DNA of 64,000 bases from Sambucus nigra (Eukaryota; Streptophyta; Magnoliopsida; Dipsacales; Adoxaceae), in assembly GCA_949130495.1 (NCBI GenBank), contig OX422221.1:156419241-156483240 (forward strand). The letters are read 5' to 3'. The notes under the pieces are model-generated. The model ran no database searches. It worked only from the letters and a program-made list of their open reading frames with translations, and was not told where the DNA came from. Shown here piece by piece: positions 57,680 to 64,000 of the stretch; positions within the stretch are counted from its first letter, which is position 1, and every line of letters begins with the position of its first letter. Made by a program: the position numbers and the translations under genes.

Positions 57680-59965
57680 TTTAAAAAATAGTTTCTGCAA
57701 ATTTGGAAAATGGTGTCAAATTTCTTACGACCACGGGATTAAGACACGTGTCATGCTCTCACAACAGCAGATTAACTCGGGGGGTGATGCTTTGGAAATT
57801 TTAAGGATTTTCCCCCCAAAGGGTTTTGACTCATCTATGTCATTTTAATCCATTTTAAATCCAATTTTCTCTCTCTTCCTCTCTCCCTCTCTGTCTCTAT
57901 CTCTTGAGAGCTCTCGTACCATAAACCACCTTCTACCACCCTAGAACCACCACCTATTAACCATACTTTTTCCCTTTTCAACCATATTTAAGTCTGTAAA
58001 ACCCATCTAGACCATTTTTATGTAAGATATGAATTCATGGAGATGTTTTTGGGTGGGTTTAAAGAAGAAATTATGGAGCTTAAAGGGATTTTTATCGAGC
58101 TTTCAAGGAATAATCTTAGTGGATCTAGAAACCCCCTTAAAGGTCATCTTAGGAGGTGGGAGGTTTCCATATTCTTCTACATTCATTTACCGTCTTTGAA
58201 GCTTCCTTTAAGATGAAAAACTCTACTCTTTAGCTCAAGGACTCTATTTTTCATAGTATTGGCCTTGTACTTAGAGTTTGTAAAAGTAGAATGTATACAT
58301 GATTTAAGAATGTTATTTCCTATGGTTTGTCTAAAATGATTTACAAAGAACTTCAAAAGTATAAAGTAAAATGATATATTTTATAAAAACTTGGTGTTAA
58401 ACATTTTATGGAATAAAATGTTTTAAAAATAATACTTATCTTATTGAGATATTTGATGAGCAAAATCTTGGAGTTTTCTTATAAAAAATGGCATTTTTGT
58501 GAAAGTAGCCATTTGTGCAAGTTTGAAGACCAAAAAATGTTTTTAGTCTTAAAAAGCATGTTTTTGCAAATACTATAAATTTTCTTGAATAAATCATGTG
58601 TTAAACTCATTTTCTTGGATTTTAAACTAAAAATCCCTCTTTCTATATATGTAAACTTGTAATATTTTGATGATGAGTATATAAACAAGTTTAATGAAGG
58701 TTTTTATGAGTTTCAATATGAAATGAAGAAAATAGAAATTTCACACCTTAAAGTATGTTAATAAGTATTAAAATTATGATAAGTGTATGTTTTCAAGACT
58801 ATATGTGATGATAAGGGAAAATATTACTTTTCCTATAAAGTAGTCTTAAAATGCCAAATGATTTCTTTGATAAAGAAAGTAATGAAATAAAGATATTTTT
58901 AGCTTGAGAAGTATGTTACCCCCAAAGTGTTAAATAAGTGTTAATGAGTTAAAAGCATTTATGAAGATAGTTTGTGTAACTCAATAATGCTTTTGAAAAA
59001 TAACACTTGTGAAAATAAAGGAAAAGACAAGTTTGGAGACGAATGAGTACAATTATAATTTTACATAAAGTGGAACAATTTTATGAAATAAAAATATCGA
59101 AAAGGGTGTAACACAAAATGGTCCTAAATGAAAGTGATTTTTGGGTTAAAATCAACGAAAGTATATAAAGGACAAGAAATGGTTATTTTCATAGTGTAAC
59201 ACAAGGTGGGGTGAGATCCTCGAGTTTTGGCTTCAGCTAGTAAAAGTTGAATAATGTGGACATTTGATAAATGTTAAAACACATTAATATAGGCTCGGAT
59301 GAAAATGAAAAATAATTATGAAGGTCTCAGAGGCCGGAGCCCTATGGTGTAAAACCCAATAACGCTAGCTAGAGCATATAGTAGCGTAGCTGACAGTGTG
59401 GAGCCCGTAAAGTATGTGGTTATTTGGAGGATTCTGAAAATAAGATAATGAAAAGTAACACATTTAAATAGATGGGTTGTGTTGAATATAAGAAAAGATA
59501 ACCTAACTTGAATAAAATTGATAAATATTCCGGTTGAAAGATAACGTGGACAAGTAATATGAGAAATTAGATAATATCCATAAAATAAAAGAATGGTAAA
59601 CTGAAGTGATTAAGTGGTTCATTAATCAACCTAAAGAGGTTAACCCCATAATTAACATAATTATGTGGTTATGGATGATTTCCAATGAAAAATAAGTATT
59701 TTCTAACATGGTGCATGTGTGTTTTCAAAGGTGATTTTCAAGGAAATACTAAGATAAATTTGGTGTAAGTAAATGGGAAAATTTTGATAAAAAATTGTCA
59801 TTTTCCTAAACAAATGGTATTGTGTTCAAAGTATTTAACTCGGTGCGTTAAATCGGGAAATAAATGTCAAGTGAAGTAAAAGGTTTATTTTATAAGACTA
59901 AAGTGAATTAATCAGAACAAGTAATGTTTTTGGAATAAAACAGTCTCATGCACTAATGTATATGT

Positions 59966-59970
59966 ATGTG

Positions 59971-60057
<87 letters not shown>
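59966..60057. repeat. TG/TA microsatellite in F
   Basis: A short TG run followed by about 78 bp of TA. Open frames through it are simple-repeat artefacts. Confidence 0.95.
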
Positions 60058-60060
<3 letters not shown>

Positions 60061-60449
60061 GTAATAACATGTACATGTAGGTATACATGTTGGAGTGTCT
60101 TTCATGCCATTTGATTCTATATTGCATTGTTGTATTTTCCACTAGGCATTCAGCTTGTTCCCTAATCATTGTTATGGCATGTTATGTACAGTTCTGCATT
60201 TTAAGGGCATTACGCAGGTAAGTATTAATTTTTTTTACATTAGTAGCTCTGTATGATTAGATTCCAATGAATATTCCCATGGGTCCCTTATGTAGTTTAA
60301 TTTAAATTTGGTCGTATTCTAAACAAGGGAAATGTTAATTAAATAAATTTGAATTAGCAACAATATTTAGGTTATCTCATCTCACTTCACACCTAAAGTG
60401 TCAAACTGGGTTGACTATGGGTAACCCATAAATTCGGGTCGGGTATTAC

Positions 60450-61029
60450 CCCTCGCATTCTTCATCGTTGTTTTCATGAATCAAGATGTTATTAATTCCT
60501 TGAGTCATTTAGGGCTCCGCCACCCACTAAGAATGGAATTAATCAAGGGCATTAAGGATTTTTTAAAACTCTTAAGTGATAATTAGATGAATTGGAATGT
60601 AAGTGAATTTAACCCCCCCCCCCCCCCCCCCCCCACACACACACACGAGGAAGTTAATCTCGAACGAATTATATTTCAAGGAATGAACCGGTGGTATACA
60701 CTTATACATAATCAATGATATACTCCCTCACAGAATCACTATAATTAATTATGGTAAAATAATGTTACAGACTTTCAAATACGTTGGACAAAGGTTACCA
60801 AACTGTATGAGTATATAATTAAAAGGCGTATGTCTTGGTAGTTCAAGGTTGGGTGATTTAAGCTCCCCGTAATAAATCATACTCTATAAGGGAACTGGGA
60901 TGCCTAGTGAGTTTTCTCTTAAAATGGTGGTGACAGAGCCACTTTAAAATTAAATTAATGTTAAATTCTCACACGTATATTTTGAAATTATTTCTCTTTT
61001 TTAAGTTTTATGATTCTCAAATTTTAAAA
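60450..61029. other. DNA between F and the copia gag
   Basis: It contains a C22 run (60613-60634) followed by an AC run (60635-60646). TGGTGGTGACAGAGCC near 60944-60959 may be a decayed primer site (compare TGGTATCAGAGCC). Confidence 0.4.
60613..60646. repeat. C22 run and AC microsatellite
   Basis: Twenty-two C in a row, then six AC units. Such runs are hard to sequence, so the length is uncertain. Confidence 0.9.
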
Positions 61030-61802
61030 TAAGATCATCTTTCAACCCACTTGCTTCAATATTAAAGGACATAAAGTTAAATGGAATGAACTATATAGAT
61101 TATAAAAGAATCCTAAACATTATCATAACTGCTGGAGACTTTAATTTTATCTTGACGGAGGCCTGCGCTACTAAAATGGATGAAAGGTCACACAGAAAGG
61201 ATGTCCAATCCTACCAAAGGTGGCCAAAAGGATGATCATATGGATTAGTTCTAAATATTAGCCTCTATGACTAATTTATTTCATAACCAGCATCAACAAA
61301 TGGCCACCGCTTATGGCATGATTATAAAACTCAAGGATATTTTGAGGATTAAAACAAATTGCCACGAGGTTAGATGATATGGCAAGTCTGGTCAACATCA
61401 ATATAGTTAAGGGTACGTAGTACGTGAGAACATTCTAAAGATGATTTCCATCTTAGGAGAAATGGAAGTTATTGGATCTAAAATCGATGGGGAAAGACAA
61501 ATTCTTTTCGTGGTCCAATCACTACCGAAGTCCTTTAAACAAATTAGCCTAAATTATTCTATGAATTTTTTTTATTACTCACTGGCATAACTTCTTAAGG
61601 AACTCCATGTTTCAGTGAAAATATCAACTAGTATAAGGGTATGGTTTAGGTTTCTGAGAAAGGCCTATCTACTTATATCCCAAGAAGAAGAAGAAGAAGA
61701 AGAAGAAGAAGAAGAAGAAGAAGAAGAAGAAGAAGAAGAAGAAGAAAAGGAAGAAGAAGAAGAAGAAGAAGTAGAAAAAGGTCAAGTCTCATGCACAACC
61801 TA
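61030..61802 (+). pseudogene. gag: Ty1/copia Gag remnant
   Basis: Frames from about 61036 read FNPLASILKDIKLNGMNY and, after stops and shifts, REHILKMISILGEMEV, IDGERQILFVVQSLPKSF and SLA-LLKELH: the usual order of plant copia Gag capsid. A GAA microsatellite (61683-61771) lies in frame where a Lys-rich part before the zinc knuckle is expected and gives a run of Glu. Stops near 61246 and elsewhere show it is dead. It is the first part of the copia element that continues to the right edge. Confidence 0.78.
61683..61771. repeat. GAA microsatellite in copia gag
   Basis: About 89 bp of GAA with a few interruptions; it codes for poly-Glu on the plus strand, and the opposite-strand poly-Leu frame is an artefact. 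Confidence 0.95.
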
Positions 61803-62334
61803 AAGTTGTCAAGATGAATATTAATCCCTAGGGTGGAGGTAAGAAGACGAAAGGCAATTGTTACATCTATAAACATCAAAGGCACTAAAAGAAGCAATGA
61901 TCCGTCTTTTAAGATAGGAATAATGGAAATTATAATTTGTACTAGATCATTGAGACATGTTTTGTGTTCCAATCTACCGCTGCCTGGTGTGCAAATTCGG
62001 GAGACAATAATAATGTTAGAAATTATTTACACGGATTCTAGGTAACTAGGGATATCAATATGTAGATATGTTTCTATTCTTGGGCAATCATCATAAGGCG
62101 GTAGTAGTAAGAGTAGGAAATTTAGTTCTAAATTTTATTTATGATAATAAATTGATATTGGTAGCTTGTTTTTATGTTCCTACTATTGGAAGAAATTTAT
62201 TTCTTATTTCTAAGCTTGTGACGAATGGATATTTGGTTTATTTTAATAATTGTGTTTTTATCAAAATTAACAAATCTTTTACCTATTCTCGATCCTTAGA
62301 AAACCGCTACTTAATACTGGATTGGATAACTTAA
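61803..62334 (+). pseudogene. pol: Copia protease region remnant
   Basis: The 62068-62334 frame includes VGNLVLNFIYDNKLILVACFY and VPTIGRNLFLISKLVTNGY, the conserved part of copia Pol following the protease active site. The D-T-G site itself could not be read in the decayed stretch 61990-62065. The frame ends in a stop at 62332-62334. Confidence 0.75.
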
Positions 62335-63179
62335 ATAGAAATAACCTAAAGAGAAAGGAACCTTCTAAGAGCTGGGTCATAGGAATCTAAAAATGATAAA
62401 AAGGCTGACTTCAAATGGGAAATGAGTTCATTGCAAGTGGAGGAAAATCCAGTTCGTGAATCCTTCTTAGATGGAAACATAGGCAATATGACATTCACGA
62501 CCAAGGGATATAGGGCCAAATATGTGTTGGAGATGGTTTATACTTATTTGTGTGGGCCTATGACTATTAGGGAAAGAGGTGGTTACGATTACTTCATCAC
62601 TTTCATTGGCGATTACTTAATGTTTGGATATATTTACATAATCAATTACAGGTCTGTAACCTTTGATAAGTTCAAAGAGTATAAGGATGAGGTGGGGCAT
62701 TTTAACAAAAAACTAATACATACTCTTTAATCTAATCATTGAGGGAAATACCTCTTGGGAGACATTATCAAACAGTTATTGGAGTTGGGTTACATGGAAA
62801 ACAAATTCACAATGATAACTCCATGAAAATGTTTTAACGAAAAGAAAGAATGAGACTCTTATGTATGTTGTTGGGTCCATAATAACATATTTGGATCTAT
62901 TGGACTCCATTGGGGTTATGCAAAAGAGATGGCTATATATTTATTAAACTTGTTTCAATCAAGATTTGTCTCATAGAAATATGGAAAGGAAGAAATTCAA
63001 GTCTATCTCACATTCGGATATGGGGTTTCCCAGCAAATGTGTTGAGAATTGAGACATGGATATTGGAATCAAGGAAGGATGTATGTATTTTTATGGGATA
63101 CCCCAAAGTAACAAGGCTGACCAATTCTATGATGCGTAAGGACAAAAAATATTTCTTATCACAAATTCTAAGTTCTTAA
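62335..63179 (+). pseudogene. pol: Copia integrase remnant
   Basis: Frames 62422-62730 and 62910-63179 carry KGYRAKYVLEMVYTYLCGPM, FITFIGDYLMFGY, KFKEYKDEV and, later, SLSHIRIWGFPANV and FMGYPKVT, in the order of copia integrase. In the first part, Tyr stands where the catalytic Asp of the H-T-D-L-C-G-P word is usual, and Gly replaces the first Asp of the FIDDY-like word. Stops and a frame change between the two parts complete the decay. Confidence 0.8.
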
Positions 63180-64000
63180 TGTAATATTATTGTATTGAAC
63201 ACAAGGCCAAAAAAAGATTATCTTTCACGAGATAAGAGAGAAAATAAATTAAATACTTGGGGAACACCTATAGAGGATGAAATGTAACCTAATATTGATA
63301 GTACACTACCTGATCATAATGGGAGTATTATTGATGATCAGGATTCAAATGTCACTTATACTATACCACAAGTGGAGAAACGTCGTATTGTGAGGGTCAG
63401 AGTTCATCCTGATAGGTTAGTGTATTTGGTAGAGAATTTGGTGAACGTATAAGGGAACACGAGTTGGATCCTATCAAATGTGAGGAGGCAATCCAAGACT
63501 AGAATATGAAGCTTTGTAAAAAAGGTTATGGATACCGAGATAGATTCGATGTAATCGAATCAAGTGTGAGAATTTGTGTACTTGTCAAATGGGATAAAAC
63601 CCATCATTGATGAGTTACTTACAAGAGAAAGACCGGGGTTAACGGGAAGGTTGAAACCTTCAAGGCATGGACTTTTACGAAATGGTTCACTCAAAAAGAC
63701 GGGATGGACTATAAGAATAATTTTTTCTCTGCTAGTCATGATTAAGTCTATTCTTATTCTATTATTAATTATTTCACATCTCTATTTAAAGATTTAATAA
63801 ATGGTCCCCAAGACATCGTTCTTGAATGGAAATAATTACAAGTACATCTATATGGTGAAACCCAATGGATTCATAGAAAAGGTCCAATAAAGTAAGGTGT
63901 GTAATCTTAAAAGATCCATTTACGGACATACGCAATCATCGAGTTATTAGAACATCCGATTTGATCGAACAATAAAATCTGTGGTTTTGATCAATGCATG
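63180..64000 (+). pseudogene. pol: Copia reverse transcriptase remnant, cut by the window edge
   Basis: After a linker of weak similarity, frames from about 63640 show KAWTFTKWFTQKDGMDY, equivalent to the VAKGFTQ-G-DY start of copia reverse transcriptase, and near 63860-63990 a MVKPNGFIEKVQ/LKRSIYGHTQSS/NIRFDRTIKS series equivalent to the later palm region. The stretch between is shortened, since the FLNG-type word expected there is absent. The element runs out of the window. Confidence 0.75.

Larger units (their letters stand above)
57287..60449 (+). mobile_element. Solo LTR F, related to B
   Basis: It begins TGTAACACCCGCC and ends GGGTATTAC, about 3163 bp, close to 3184 bp for LTR B. Shared words include TTTTGGCTTCAGCT, AGAGCATATAGT, GTGTGGAGCC and the end GGGTAACCCATAAAT. 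No primer site or internal region follows. The flanks CCACT (57282-57286) and CCCCT (about 60449-60453) may be a decayed duplication, with loss of the terminal CA. Confidence 0.75.

Noticed and set aside
59912..60169. Minus-strand frame with a long Tyr/Ile run
   Set aside because: It is a translation of the TA run in solo LTR F.
61673..61972. Minus-strand poly-Leu frame resembling a membrane segment
   Set aside because: It is the opposite strand of the GAA repeat in copia gag.

Overview
This window looks like plant nuclear heterochromatin or intergenic DNA. It is AT-rich, contains no recognisable host gene, tRNA, rRNA or CRISPR, and is almost entirely LTR retrotransposons in several nested layers. 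The organism is a plant, probably a flowering plant: the Ty3/gypsy proteins, the initiator-Met tRNA primer sites (TGGTATCAGAGC) and the LTR ends (TGTAACA.../...TTACA) are all of plant chromovirus (Tekay-like) type. The species cannot be told from the sequence.

Layout from left to right. Positions 1-290 are the end of an LTR related to family A. Positions 291-786 are a TRIM-like mini-element split by that LTR. Positions 787-3957 hold AT-rich DNA and then a decayed Ty1/copia gag (about 2248-3726). Positions 3958-20268 are family A, a chromovirus on the minus strand present as a tandem LTR-internal-LTR-internal-(truncated LTR) array with a 7523 bp period and nearly identical copies. Positions 20269-20793 are unassigned DNA.

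Positions 20799-53309 are one complete element, B, on the plus strand, with a perfect 5 bp target duplication (CGCTA). Its 3' LTR has been split by three independent insertions: C (solo LTR, 27656-31346, duplication AGATG), D (complete decayed chromovirus on the plus strand, 31405-41034, CCAAG/CCATG) and E (complete LTR element on the minus strand with almost no coding capacity, 42294-51774, GTAAC). Positions 53310-57286 are older AT-rich sequence, possibly copia LTR or leader. Positions 57287-60449 are F, a solo LTR related to B. From about 61030 to the right edge lies a decayed Ty1/copia gag-pol on the plus strand.

No element reads as an intact polyprotein. The two A copies share several breaks (a gag frameshift and TAG, a one-base shortage in a T tract before the protease active site, a frame change between RNase H and integrase, and a TGA before the chromodomain). 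They also carry private breaks: a frameshift in reverse transcriptase in the left copy and a nonsense codon in RNase H in the right copy.

Three signals are not explained by ordinary retrotransposon anatomy. (1) Different LTR families carry clusters of short palindromic words centred on TCGA, each family with its own variant. (2) A cassette of about 100-180 bp occurs eight times in elements C, D and E, always in the same sense relative to the host element. (3) Several LTRs contain arrays of small hairpins whose arms co-vary. All were found by eye and need alignment and genome-wide searching.
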